Shown here piece after piece: positions 24,907-32,729 of a stretch of 64,000 nucleotides of DNA. Position numbers and translations under genes: made by a program. The notes under the pieces are model-generated. The model was not told the origin of the DNA, did not search any database, and saw only the letters and a program-made list of their open reading frames with translations. The stretch covers positions 372,001-436,000 of the forward strand of contig NZ_JAIFZQ010000020.1 of NCBI RefSeq assembly GCF_019710585.1. Reading direction: 5' to 3'. The DNA is from Arthrobacter sp. MAHUQ-56 (GTDB taxonomy: Bacteria; Actinomycetota; Actinomycetes; Actinomycetales; Micrococcaceae). The stretch's first letter is position 1; each line of letters starts with the position of its first letter.

Positions 24907-25608
24907 ATGAGTGAAACGGGCACCACCGCTCGCATCAGTCCGCTGCAGAAGGCCGTGTGGTGGGCGCAGGACTACGTGTATGCCGGAATCTGGCAGGTCC
25001 GCGGCTTCCTCTCGCGCGTGCAGCCGGGGTCCTTCCGCGACGGCAGCCGGCCGCCCGTGCTGATCATCCCCGGCGTGTACGAAAACTGGCAGTTCATGAT
25101 GCCGCTCATCCAGGCCATCCACGACGCCGGCCATCCCGTGCACGTGGTCACGGTGCTGCAGCGCAACAAGCTGAGAGTGCCCGAGGCTGCCAAGCTGGTG
25201 GCGCAGCACTTGGAGGAGGCGGGCCTGCGCAACGCCATCCTGGTGGCGCACAGCAAAGGCGGGCTGATCGGCAAATACGCCATGCTGTCCCTGGACCCGG
25301 AGCACCGGATCGACCGGATGATCGCCGTGTGTGCACCGTTTTCCGGCTCGCGCTACGCCCGGTACATGCTGCTGCCCAGCCTGCGGATCTTCTCCCCGCG
25401 CAACCCGCTCACGCTCCAGATGTCCCGCGAACTTGCCATCAACAGCCGCATCACGTCGATCTACGGGCCGTTCGATCCGCACATCCCGGAGGGGAGCGTC
25501 CTGCCCGGTGCCACCAACATCGAGCTGCCGGTGGCGGGGCACTTCCGGATCCTTGGCGACTCCGGGACGGCCCGGATCATTGTGGAGCAGCTGAGCCTGC
25601 CTGCCTGA
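24907..25608 (+). CDS. alpha/beta hydrolase
   Basis: This 233-aa protein has the lipase/esterase fold. PPVLIIPGVYENWQFM places the oxyanion region after strand 3, VAHSKGGLIGKYA carries the nucleophile serine in a HSKGG elbow, and VAGHFRILG has the catalytic histidine near the C-terminus. The acid is probably an Asp or Glu in the IYGPFDPHIPEGS region. It resembles lipase-like hydrolases; the substrate is unknown. The ATG at 24907 follows TATCCT by 6 nt, so the transcript is probably leaderless. Confidence 0.83.
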   Translation: MSETGTTARISPLQKAVWWAQDYVYAGIWQVRGFLSRVQPGSFRDGSRPPVLIIPGVYENWQFMMPLIQAIHDAGHPVHVVTVLQRNKLRVPEAAKLVAQHLEEAGLRNAILVAHSKGGLIGKYAMLSLDPEHRIDRMIAVCAPFSGSRYARYMLLPSLRIFSPRNPLTLQMSRELAINSRITSIYGPFDPHIPEGSVLPGATNIELPVAGHFRILGDSGTARIIVEQLSLPA

Positions 25609-25645
25609 CGATTCGTTGTCCAGCCAGCGTCCTTCGCGGGAAAGC

Positions 25646-25999
25646 TCAGGAAGCGGCCGGGCCCAACCTGCTGCCGTGCCCGTCGGCGGCCGGCGCGTCC
25701 GGCCGCGGCTCCTTCAGTTCGACGAAGATGCAGTGGGTTGGCGTTTCTCCGGTGTTGGTGCCGGAATGTTCCTGCGCGTCCAGCCAGCGGGCCTGCGCCG
25801 CCTGCAACTGCACATCGACTTCCTTCCCGCCGGACCGGAGCCGCCGGGTGAAGGAGCTGAGCGTGACCATCACGCTGTCCGGGTGGGAGTGGGTGCCGGT
25901 GTTGTCGCCGGGCCCGTCGCTGTACTCGAGGACGCGGACCCGGTCATTTTCGAAAACAAGCCGGTAGTGCTGCGGATTCACTGCAATGGGATCGGCCAC
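25646..25999 (-). CDS. cupin-fold protein
   Basis: This small beta-barrel protein is 117 aa from the GTG at 25999, chosen because AAAAGGGG lies 6-7 nt upstream; ATGs at 26026 and 26035 are alternatives. The body has HYRLVFENDRVRVLEYSDGP and GTHSHPDSVMVTLSSFTRRL, the first cupin motif with two histidines that can bind metal, and TPTHCIFVELKEP as the second. Enzymatic role is unknown. It is divergent from the TetR-type gene and may be controlled by it. Confidence 0.75.
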   Translation of the reverse strand: MADPIAVNPQHYRLVFENDRVRVLEYSDGPGDNTGTHSHPDSVMVTLSSFTRRLRSGGKEVDVQLQAAQARWLDAQEHSGTNTGETPTHCIFVELKEPRPDAPAADGHGSRLGPAAS

Positions 26000-26026
26000 C
26001 GGAAACCCCTTTTGTTTATGGGACAT

Positions 26027-26061
26027 GCGTACCATAACGGCACATAGGTATCATAAATCGC
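26027..26061. promoter_or_regulatory. shared promoter region of the cupin and TetR genes
   Basis: The region holds an imperfect inverted repeat TACCATA-n7-ATAGGTA (26030-26050) and TATCAT (26049-26054) 7 nt before the GTG of the TetR gene at 26062. A TetR-type operator overlapping both promoters fits local autoregulation. Confidence 0.45.
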
Positions 26062-26664
26062 GTGTCTGCACGCCGCAACGGAAAATATGTAGAGACCGGG
26101 AGGACCCGGCAGAAGTCGCGGACGCGGGATGCCTTGGTGGCCGTCCTTCGCGATCTGCTGAAGGACGGGCAGGACCCGTCCGTTGCCGACGTCGCTGCCA
26201 TTGCCGGCATTTCCCGGACCACCGCCTACCGGTACTTTCCGGACAAGGAAGCCCTTTTGCACGCGGCCCTGCCCGAGACCGGGTCGGGGTCGCTCCTGGG
26301 GGAGGACCCGCCGTCGGACGTCCGCGACCGCATGGCACGCACCCTTGACGCCCACTTTGACTTCATCCGGATGTGGGAGCCGCAGCTGCGCGCTGCGCTG
26401 CGGCTGTCCCTAACCCCTGGCGCGGCCCGCCCCACTCTTCGCGGGGGCAGGGCGATTGGCTGGTACCGGGATGCACTGTCACCGCTCGACGCCAGCCCAG
26501 GCATCGACGCCGCAGCCCTGGCCGTACGGCTTCGCGCCGCCGCGGGCATCGAACCGTACGTCTGGCTGCGGGACGTCGCCGGGCTTTCAGCCGATCAGGC
26601 ATTCGGTGTGATGCGTGCCAACGCCCTGGATATCTTGGACGCTGCACTCGCTTCGCAGCCGTAG
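26062..26664 (+). CDS. TetR-family transcriptional regulator
   Basis: This 200-aa protein has an N-terminal helix-turn-helix of the TetR class: SVADVAAIAGISRTTAYRYF at about residues 40-60, followed by PDKEALLHAAL. The remainder is helical and binds an unknown ligand. The GTG start has TATCAT 7 nt upstream and no ribosome-binding site, so it is leaderless. It is divergent from the cupin gene and is the natural candidate to control it. Confidence 0.87.
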   Translation: MSARRNGKYVETGRTRQKSRTRDALVAVLRDLLKDGQDPSVADVAAIAGISRTTAYRYFPDKEALLHAALPETGSGSLLGEDPPSDVRDRMARTLDAHFDFIRMWEPQLRAALRLSLTPGAARPTLRGGRAIGWYRDALSPLDASPGIDAAALAVRLRAAAGIEPYVWLRDVAGLSADQAFGVMRANALDILDAALASQP

Positions 26665-26669
26665 GTCCC

Positions 26670-28091
26670 CTACTCGACGTTGAATGCGTTGCTGGTGTCC
26701 GATGCCAGCGTCCCGCTGGTCGCCGTGAGGGTGCAGCCGGTGGACTTGCGGACAAACTGCAGGTCGGCGAAGGTGGCGGCTCCCGAAACTGCGGAGGCCG
26801 TGAGGACACTGGTGGTTTTGAGGACGCAGGTGGACTGGACCGTCACGGCTGCCGTGCTGGCGGTGGCATTGCCGAAGGCATCGAGAATGCGTACGGTCAC
26901 CGGGGGAGTGATATTCACGTTCCGGGGGACACTCGTGGGCACCGTGTCGAATTTCAGTTTCCCTGCTGCTGCGGCGGTGATGGTGGCGGTCACGGGCGTG
27001 GGGCTGCTGAGGCCCGTTGCGGCGGCGGTGATGGTCGCCGTCCCGGCCGTGGTGTCGCCGTAGAAGAACGACGCCGATGCGGACCCGGCAGCAATGGCCA
27101 CCGATGTGGTCTTGGTTCCGTTGGCGGTGTTTGAGAAGAATCCGCTGGCGCTGGAGGAGGCCAGGCTGATGGTGGTGGTCCCGGAGGTCACGGCGTTGCC
27201 GTACGCGTCCTGGCGTTGCAAAGTGGCCGGGCCGAGGAGGGCAGCCGATGACGCTGTGCCCGCAAGGGAAGAACCGGCGGTGACAACCAGCTGGCTGGCG
27301 GCCGCGGGTACCACGGAAAAGCTGGTGCTGGCCGTTCCGGCGTACCCGGCGCTGGAGGCGGCAAGGGTGTAGCCGGCTCCCGCCGTGTCGATGGACAGCC
27401 CGTTGAACGTGGCCGCCCCGCTGGGGTTCGTGGTGGCCGTGAGCGTACCGCCCAGGGCTCCGCCGCCGGGGTTGGTCCCGATGCCGATGGTCACCGGCAC
27501 GCCGCCGCTCAGGACTGGAACCCCGCCCTCGGTCTGCAGCTGCACGGTCAGCGTGCTGATGGCCGATCCTGCTGTCACGCTTGCGGCCGGCTGGGCAGTG
27601 AAGGCGAGTTTCACCAGGCTGGATACTGTGACGGACCCACTCCCGGTGCTGGCTGCCGTCCAGGACCGGTACACCGCGGTGACCTGGTAGCTGTAAGTCC
27701 CGTCCGGAACCGGGATATCGGAGCAGGTGGTTCCCGTGATCAGTGCTGATGGGCTGGACCCGCAGGCAGCAGACGTTGTGGTGCCGCTTGTTCGGGTGAC
27801 GTAATAGCCGGTAGGAGCTACCGCGCCGGCCGATCCGGTCCAGCTGACGGCGACACTGGAGCCGCTGCTTGCCGGCACCGAAACGTTGGTGGGCGGGAGC
27901 AGCGTGGCGACTGCCGCCGTCGTGCTTCCCTTGCCGGAAGCAGCCCAATACGCTGCCGCGGGTCCCGCTCCCAGGAGGACGGCCAGGAAGAGGACGACGG
28001 CGGCCGCGAGGCGGGAGCGTACGGCGCCTTTAAGGACCACCAGCTCCCGCCGAAGGCCCTGCCGGGCGTCGGGGGAGCTGGTGGTGGGCAT
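26670..28091 (-). CDS. secreted Ig-like repeat protein with SipW-type signal
   Basis: This 473-aa exported protein has an N-terminal hydrophobic helix (about residues 27-48) ending AAYWAASGKGST, which resembles SipW-dependent signal peptides of TasA/camelysin-like and actinobacterial alternate-signal proteins. A fibronectin-III-like unit follows (about 65-155; PTNVSVPASSGSSVAVSWTG, PDGTYSYQVTAVYRSW), then several invasin-like Ig domains rich in Thr, Ser and Ala (KLAFTAQP, GYTLAASSAGYAGTAS, PVTVRILDAFGNATAS). It is probably a surface or biofilm protein. No sortase motif is seen. GGAAGG precedes the ATG. It is downstream of the exported protein at 28190-28666. Confidence 0.78.
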   Translation of the reverse strand: MPTTSSPDARQGLRRELVVLKGAVRSRLAAAVVLFLAVLLGAGPAAAYWAASGKGSTTAAVATLLPPTNVSVPASSGSSVAVSWTGSAGAVAPTGYYVTRTSGTTTSAACGSSPSALITGTTCSDIPVPDGTYSYQVTAVYRSWTAASTGSGSVTVSSLVKLAFTAQPAASVTAGSAISTLTVQLQTEGGVPVLSGGVPVTIGIGTNPGGGALGGTLTATTNPSGAATFNGLSIDTAGAGYTLAASSAGYAGTASTSFSVVPAAASQLVVTAGSSLAGTASSAALLGPATLQRQDAYGNAVTSGTTTISLASSSASGFFSNTANGTKTTSVAIAAGSASASFFYGDTTAGTATITAAATGLSSPTPVTATITAAAAGKLKFDTVPTSVPRNVNITPPVTVRILDAFGNATASTAAVTVQSTCVLKTTSVLTASAVSGAATFADLQFVRKSTGCTLTATSGTLASDTSNAFNVE

Positions 28092-28189
28092 GGGACCTTC
28101 CGTTTGTCAGCCTTGGGGGGAGGCGAACTTCTTCACCATCGCGCCAGGACACTGACGCTCTGGGTCAGGAACGTAAGTCCCTGCCCTCT

Positions 28190-28666
28190 TCAGTTGGCCG
28201 TGAAGTAGAGCGGGACGGAAGCGTTCTTGCACCCGTCCTGGTTGACGCCGGGCCGGTCGGTCATCTGGAGCGTCACGGTACCGGTGGCAGTTCCGCCGGG
28301 GGCGAGTTCCTTTGCTGTGAAGACGGGGGTGCCAACCGTGAAATCTGCTGCCGAGCAGCCGGAGACCGCGGTCCAGACGCTGCCATCGGAACTGGCCACG
28401 CTGGCGGTGACGGCCGTGACCTTCTGGACGCCGGCATCGGAGGGGTTGGTGACCGTGAAACTGAAGGTCTGGATGGGCCCGTTGGGGGACAGCGGATCGC
28501 CCGACACCGTGCTCGAGATGGTGAAGCTCTTGGAGCTTCCGGCGCTGGTATTGGTGCTGCCGTTGCCCGCTGCCGTCCAGTAGGCAAAGGCCGCACCGCC
28601 GCCGATGGCCACCAGGGCTGCGGTGGTGCCGATGATGCGCTTCCTGCTTCCTGCGATCCTTCTCAT
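28190..28666 (-). CDS. exported protein with SipW-type signal (TasA/camelysin-like N-terminus)
   Basis: From the ATG at 28666 (AAGGGG upstream) this is 158 aa. The N-terminus MRRIAGSRKRIIGTT is followed by a hydrophobic core and FAYWTAAGNGSTNTSAG, nearly the same junction as the neighbour at 26670-28091. The mature part is a beta-rich domain (KSFTISSTVSGD, IQTFSFTVTNPSDAGVQKVT, GTATGTVTLQM) with cysteines (GCSAADF, DGCKNASV) that may pair. It may be a surface or fibre subunit. No SipW-like signal peptidase is encoded in the window. Confidence 0.7.
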   Translation of the reverse strand: MRRIAGSRKRIIGTTAALVAIGGGAAFAYWTAAGNGSTNTSAGSSKSFTISSTVSGDPLSPNGPIQTFSFTVTNPSDAGVQKVTAVTASVASSDGSVWTAVSGCSAADFTVGTPVFTAKELAPGGTATGTVTLQMTDRPGVNQDGCKNASVPLYFTAN

Positions 28667-28904
28667 GTCGTACCCCTTGACGTTGGCGGTGATCCGCCGA
28701 GACCCGGTGAGCCGTGGCGGCCCTGATGGGAACACTCTTTCGGGGCCAGCTCAAAATACACTGCTGTAATTACTCAAGGTTCGGTCAACGTTGGGAGCTG
28801 CAGCTCTTGAGCCTTGCCGGGAAGAAACCGCAGGTCAGACGTCTGTCAGCGACTTTTTATCGGCGGGAGGGGCCGGTCCAGCGACGCGCCGTACACTGGG
28901 TCCC

Positions 28905-29285
28905 ATGGCATGCCGAATCAGCGAACTGGTCCTCAACTGCTCCGATCCCGAAACGCTTGCGCGGTTCTGGTGCGATGTCCTCGGGTACGTCGAGCTCGAC
29001 AGGGAGGACGGGGCGATCGAGATCGGTCCCGCGGCGGGCTTCGGCGGCCTGCAGCCCACCATCATCCTGAGCCCCAGCCACAACCCACGGACGGGACGGC
29101 TCCCGCTGCACATCGACGTCAACCCCACCGACCGGGACCAGGACGCCGAGCTGGAACGGCTGCTGGCCCTCGGCGCCCGGGCGGCCGACGTCGGTCAGAC
29201 CGGCGGGGAGTCATGGCACGTTTTGGAAGACCCCGAGGGCAACGAGTTCTGCCTGCTCCGCAAACAGCTTGAGGTACTGAACTGA
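28905..29285 (+). CDS. VOC/glyoxalase-superfamily protein
   Basis: This 126-aa protein has the paired beta-alpha-beta units of the VOC fold. ISELVLNCSDPETLARFWCD is the typical first strand-helix, and LPLHIDVNP and WHVLEDPEGNEFCLL carry the metal-ligand-like histidine and glutamate. It may be a small dioxygenase, glyoxalase or binding protein. TACACT lies 7 nt upstream of the ATG, so the transcript is probably leaderless. The gene stands alone and is convergent with the PAP2 gene. Confidence 0.8.
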   Translation: MACRISELVLNCSDPETLARFWCDVLGYVELDREDGAIEIGPAAGFGGLQPTIILSPSHNPRTGRLPLHIDVNPTDRDQDAELERLLALGARAADVGQTGGESWHVLEDPEGNEFCLLRKQLEVLN

Positions 29286-29305
29286 CGTACGTCCCGGTCC
29301 TTCGC

Positions 29306-29407
29306 TCACGCGAAGAACGCCCGGTCACGGTAGGTGATGGGGCGTTCGGGGTTGTACCTGGCGGCGCCTGCTTCAAGACGCCGCCAGGAGCTTGTTGGCC
29401 TCGGATC
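29306..29407 (-). pseudogene. possible gene remnant in the gap between VOC and PAP2 genes
   Basis: On the minus strand a 33-codon open frame with coding-like composition ends RYNPERPITYRDRAFFA and TGA at 29306. It has no start codon and is closed upstream by TGA. It looks like the C-terminus of a lost gene, but I cannot name the family. The rest of 29286-29523 contains hairpins, for example CTGGCGGCG against CGCCGCCAG near 29359-29390. Confidence 0.3.
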
Positions 29408-29523
29408 TCAGCGGGCCAACCGGGCCCGGCCTTCCGGCCTGGCACCTGCCACTATCCACGGCCAGCCTCAAGCTGGAGGCGGCAAATTCCTCAAGAATTG
29501 ATCAAAATCGGGAGCCGGCACCG

Positions 29524-30426
29524 TTAACGCGGCGGGTCCCAGCGGCGGGCGGCGAACGCGAAGAGTGACGTGGTGGCCACCGTGGCCAGGTACCCTGCGA
29601 TGACGATCAGGGCGATGCCCGCCCAGAAGTAGTTGGTGGTGCTGCCTTCCTGCCATGGGCTGGGCGCGATCAGGATCAGCGAATAGGCGGCCACGGCAGC
29701 GGACGCCAGCCCGATGAGCACGGGCAGTGTCAGCCAGATTTTCGCCGAGCCGATGTGCCGGCCGAACCCTTCCCAGGCGTTCCAGGACCCGCGGCGCAGG
29801 ATCAGCCAGCCCGCGGGAATCATGAAGGCCCCCACCAGCAGGAACGCGGCCACCACGTCGGCAGGCCGGTGCCACTGGTTGATCAGCGTGGACACGCCGG
29901 ACGCGATGGCGAACGTCCCGCCGATGAACCCGGCCATCGGGCGCCAGCGCGGGGACGCCATCAGGAACACCGCGGCCGCCGCCGACGCCGCCAAGGTGGT
30001 GTGCCCGGACGGCAGGGAATTCAGCTCCAGGGTCAGCACCCCCTTGTCCGGCCTGGCAGGCAGCACGTCCTTCAGCACCTGCGTGGCCACGTTCGCGCCG
30101 ACGCAGGCAGCGACGGCGATCCCCGCCTCGGCCCAGTGCCGCCTGATCACCGTGACAAACAGGACCACGACGGCGGCCATCACCAGTGAGATGGTGGGCA
30201 GCAGGTCCAGGAATTGGGTGGCTGCCTTGCCGGCGGGCCCGTGGAGCTCCACGGCCTCGGCCAGCGCGGACTCGTCGATGAACTGGCCGGTAGTGGTCTG
30301 CACGAAGAAGTAGTAGGTGGCCACCAGTCCGGCGATGCACGCCAGCGTGGACAGTACGAACAGGAACCCGGAGCCCGGGGCGGGGCGGGCTGGTGTCCGG
30401 ATCTGTGCGCGGGAGGTGGAAGCCAT
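29524..30426 (-). CDS. PAP2-family membrane phosphatase
   Basis: This 300-aa protein has about seven membrane helices. The PAP2 motifs are KDVLPARPD (C1, about residues 138-146), LNSLPSGHTTLAA (C2, catalytic histidine, about 155-170) and STLINQWHRPADVVAA (C3, nucleophile-activating His-Asp, about 200-215). Such enzymes dephosphorylate undecaprenyl pyrophosphate or phosphatidic acid. In C3 the usual SR pair reads ST, and C1 is one residue shorter than KX6RP, so activity may be altered. The gene ends close to the remnant at 29306. Confidence 0.83.
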   Translation of the reverse strand: MASTSRAQIRTPARPAPGSGFLFVLSTLACIAGLVATYYFFVQTTTGQFIDESALAEAVELHGPAGKAATQFLDLLPTISLVMAAVVVLFVTVIRRHWAEAGIAVAACVGANVATQVLKDVLPARPDKGVLTLELNSLPSGHTTLAASAAAAVFLMASPRWRPMAGFIGGTFAIASGVSTLINQWHRPADVVAAFLLVGAFMIPAGWLILRRGSWNAWEGFGRHIGSAKIWLTLPVLIGLASAAVAAYSLILIAPSPWQEGSTTNYFWAGIALIVIAGYLATVATTSLFAFAARRWDPPR

Positions 30427-30484
30427 TGTTTAAGGTTGGCACAAAAAGCTGGAAGGCCGCTCCAGCAAAGGCTGGAACGGCGGG

Positions 30485-31660
30485 TCAGGTGGCTGGGGCG
30501 GCCTCGGCCGGCGGCAGCCTGGGGATGCTCGCCGCGGCCACCAGCACCGCCAGCGCGCCCAGCCCGAACGGCAGGGCCGTGGCCGTGGCGATGGCGCCCA
30601 CCAGGAGGGGACCGCCGGCGTCGCCCAGTTCCCGGCCCAGTTCGGCCGAGCCCATGGTCCGGCCCATCCGCTCCGGCGGCGTGGTGTCGGCCAGGTGCGC
30701 GAAGCCCAGCGGCGTGGCCACGCCAATGCCCGTCCCAATCAGGGCCGCCGCAACGAAAATCGTGGCCACGCCGGGGGCGGCGGCAACAATACCCACGCCC
30801 GCGGCAACCAGCAGCAGGCCCGTCGTCGTGCCCTTCTTGTCACTGACCCCGCCCCTGTCCCGGAGCCTGCCGATCCATGGCTGGGTCAGCACCGAGCCCA
30901 GCGCCACTACGCTCACCGCGGCCGTGCCGGCGAGGGCGTCCAGGCCGTGGCGGGCGGCCAGCGCCGGGAGGAAGCCGACGGCGGCACCCAGCGCGGCCGT
31001 CGATGCGGCCAGCACCAGCGTGGGCACCAGGAAACGGCGCTCGCCCACCTGCCGGGCCAGGTCCATCACGGTGTAGCGCTTCCGCGGCAGGGGCTCCAGG
31101 TGCGGCACGGAGGCCAGCACCCACACCGCCGTCAGCGCCGCAAGGCCCGAGAGCGTGCCGAACAACAGCGGGAACCCGCCGGCCAGGATCAGCCCGGCGC
31201 CCAGCGGGGGACCGATGATGTAGCCAAGGCTCTTCCAGGACCCGTACCGGCCAAAGTAGGTGCCCGCCTTCCCGCCGCGGGCCATCCTTGCCACCATCGC
31301 GGACGAAGCCGGGGAGAACGCCGACGCCGCAGCGCCCTGTCCCAGCCTGGCCAGGGCAAGGATGAACGGATCGGCCGCGCCGAGGCCGATCAGCGACAGG
31401 GCGGCGAAGGCCAGGAGCCCGCCGACGACGACCGGCTTGGCGCCAATGCGGTCGCTCAGGGCCCCGAAGACGGGTTTCAGGAACACCTCGGCGACGTCGT
31501 ACAGGGCCAGCAGGATGCCCAGGTTCAGCAGGGTCAGGCCGATGTTGCCGCTCTGCGAACCCAGCCCCGCCGCGATGCTGTGGGCGCCGAAGGCGGTGAC
31601 AAAGCCCGCTGCGTACAGGGGCGCCGTCGACGGGCGGGCGGCTTGGGTGCTGGAGGGCAT
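30485..31660 (-). CDS. MFS transporter
   Basis: From the ATG at 31660 this is 391 aa with twelve membrane helices. PVFGALSDRIGAKPVVVG is the MFS loop 2-3 signature, and RLGQGAAASAFSPASSAMVA lies in helix 4. LTQPWIGRLRDRGG is the second-half counterpart. It is divergent from the ABC exporter operon, with a perfect palindrome at 31679-31694 in the shared promoter region. The substrate is unknown; drug or metabolite efflux fits the context. Confidence 0.85.
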   Translation of the reverse strand: MPSSTQAARPSTAPLYAAGFVTAFGAHSIAAGLGSQSGNIGLTLLNLGILLALYDVAEVFLKPVFGALSDRIGAKPVVVGGLLAFAALSLIGLGAADPFILALARLGQGAAASAFSPASSAMVARMARGGKAGTYFGRYGSWKSLGYIIGPPLGAGLILAGGFPLLFGTLSGLAALTAVWVLASVPHLEPLPRKRYTVMDLARQVGERRFLVPTLVLAASTAALGAAVGFLPALAARHGLDALAGTAAVSVVALGSVLTQPWIGRLRDRGGVSDKKGTTTGLLLVAAGVGIVAAAPGVATIFVAAALIGTGIGVATPLGFAHLADTTPPERMGRTMGSAELGRELGDAGGPLLVGAIATATALPFGLGALAVLVAAASIPRLPPAEAAPAT

Positions 31661-31678
31661 GGTTGGGACTTTAGTACC

Positions 31679-31694
31679 TTCACAAAGTTGTGAA
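31679..31694. promoter_or_regulatory. perfect palindromic operator between MFS and ABC exporter genes
   Basis: TTCACAAAGTTGTGAA is a 7-2-7 perfect inverted repeat lying 18 nt from the MFS start and 20 nt from the ABC start. It is a good operator for a dimeric regulator. The GbsR/MarR-like protein encoded at 34349-34828 in the same operon is the obvious candidate, which would then be autoregulated. TTGTGA, the right arm, also works as a -35 box. Confidence 0.65.
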
Positions 31695-31714
31695 AACTTC
31701 AAAGACTTGGCTGT

Positions 31715-32728
31715 ATGACCACCGTTGTCCAGACCGTGAATCTACACAAGCATTTCGGCCGCGTCCACGCGCTGGACGGGCTGGACCTCGAGATCCAGGC
31801 CGGCGAAATCCATGGCTTCCTCGGCCCCAACGGTGCCGGTAAATCGACCACCCTGCGCATCCTGCTGGGCCTGGCGAAGGCAACCTCCGGATCCGCCACC
31901 GTGCTGGGCCTGGAACCCTGGACCCGGGCCGTGGACCTGCACCGGCGGCTCGCCTACGTTCCCGGCGACGTGCGGCTTTGGCCCAACCTGTCCGGCGGCG
32001 AGACCATCGACCTGCTCTCCCGGCTGCGCGGCGGCACCGCCGATGGTAATGCCTACCGCCGACGCAAGGCCCGCCTGTGCGAAGCCTTCGATTTCGATCC
32101 GGGCAAGAAGGGGCGTGCCTACTCCAAGGGCAACCGCCAGAAGGTCGTCCTGATCGCTGCCTTGGCCACGGACGCCGAGCTCTACTTGCTGGACGAGCCC
32201 ACCAGCGGCCTTGACCCGCTCATGGAGGCGGTCTTCCGTCGGGAGCTGCTTGCCGCCGTCGAACGCGGCGCCACCGTGCTGCTCTCCAGCCATATCCTGT
32301 CCGAGGTGGAGGTGCTTTGCCACCGCGTGAGCATCATCCGCGCCGGCAGGATCGTGGACGGCGGCACACTGGACTCCCTGCGCCACCTCACCCGGACCGA
32401 GATCTCCTTCGCCGCGGACGGGTTGGAGGCGCAGGCACTGGCCCGGCTGGGCGCCGTCCATGACCTGGCGTTCGACGGCGGCCGGGTCAGGTTCAGCGCG
32501 GACTCGGACCGGGTGGCGGAGGTGCTTCCCGCCCTGGGTGCCCTGGCCGTGCAGGGGCTGACCATCAATCCGCCGTCCCTTGAGGAGCTGTTCCTGCGGC
32601 ACTACGGCGATGCTTCGGCACATCCAGAGTCCCCGGCTGATATCAACAACGGCAACGGCGACCACGGGCACGGTGGCGACCGGCATGGTGGGCGGCGGCA
32701 CCTGCTCGGCATGAGGGGACGTGCCTGA
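31715..32728 (+). CDS. ABC transporter ATP-binding protein with His-rich tail
   Basis: This 337-aa ATPase has Walker A GPNGAGKST (about residues 36-44), the signature-like YSKGNRQKVVLIAALA (about 135-150) and Walker B LYLLDEPTSGLDP (about 158-170). The C-terminal domain is of the DrrA/antibiotic-exporter type. The tail (about 305-337) is His/Gly/Asp-rich (NNGNGDHGHGGDRHGGRRH), an unusual metal-binding-like extension. It is the first gene of a four-gene operon and overlaps none but is 1 bp from the permease start. An in-frame GTG at 31736 is an alternative start if the -10 overlaps the ATG. Confidence 0.85.
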   Translation: MTTVVQTVNLHKHFGRVHALDGLDLEIQAGEIHGFLGPNGAGKSTTLRILLGLAKATSGSATVLGLEPWTRAVDLHRRLAYVPGDVRLWPNLSGGETIDLLSRLRGGTADGNAYRRRKARLCEAFDFDPGKKGRAYSKGNRQKVVLIAALATDAELYLLDEPTSGLDPLMEAVFRRELLAAVERGATVLLSSHILSEVEVLCHRVSIIRAGRIVDGGTLDSLRHLTRTEISFAADGLEAQALARLGAVHDLAFDGGRVRFSADSDRVAEVLPALGALAVQGLTINPPSLEELFLRHYGDASAHPESPADINNGNGDHGHGGDRHGGRRHLLGMRGRA

Positions 32729-32729
32729 C

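Noticed and set aside
26587..27948. 453-codon open frame in a second minus-strand frame of the Ig-repeat gene
   Set aside because: Same-strand out-of-frame shadow rich in His/Arg; the Ig-repeat frame has the signal peptide and domain repeats.
28700..28904. Extension of the VOC gene to an ATG-like start at 28791
   Set aside because: The extra 38 residues look non-coding and TACACT lies 7 nt before the ATG at 28905, marking that as the start.
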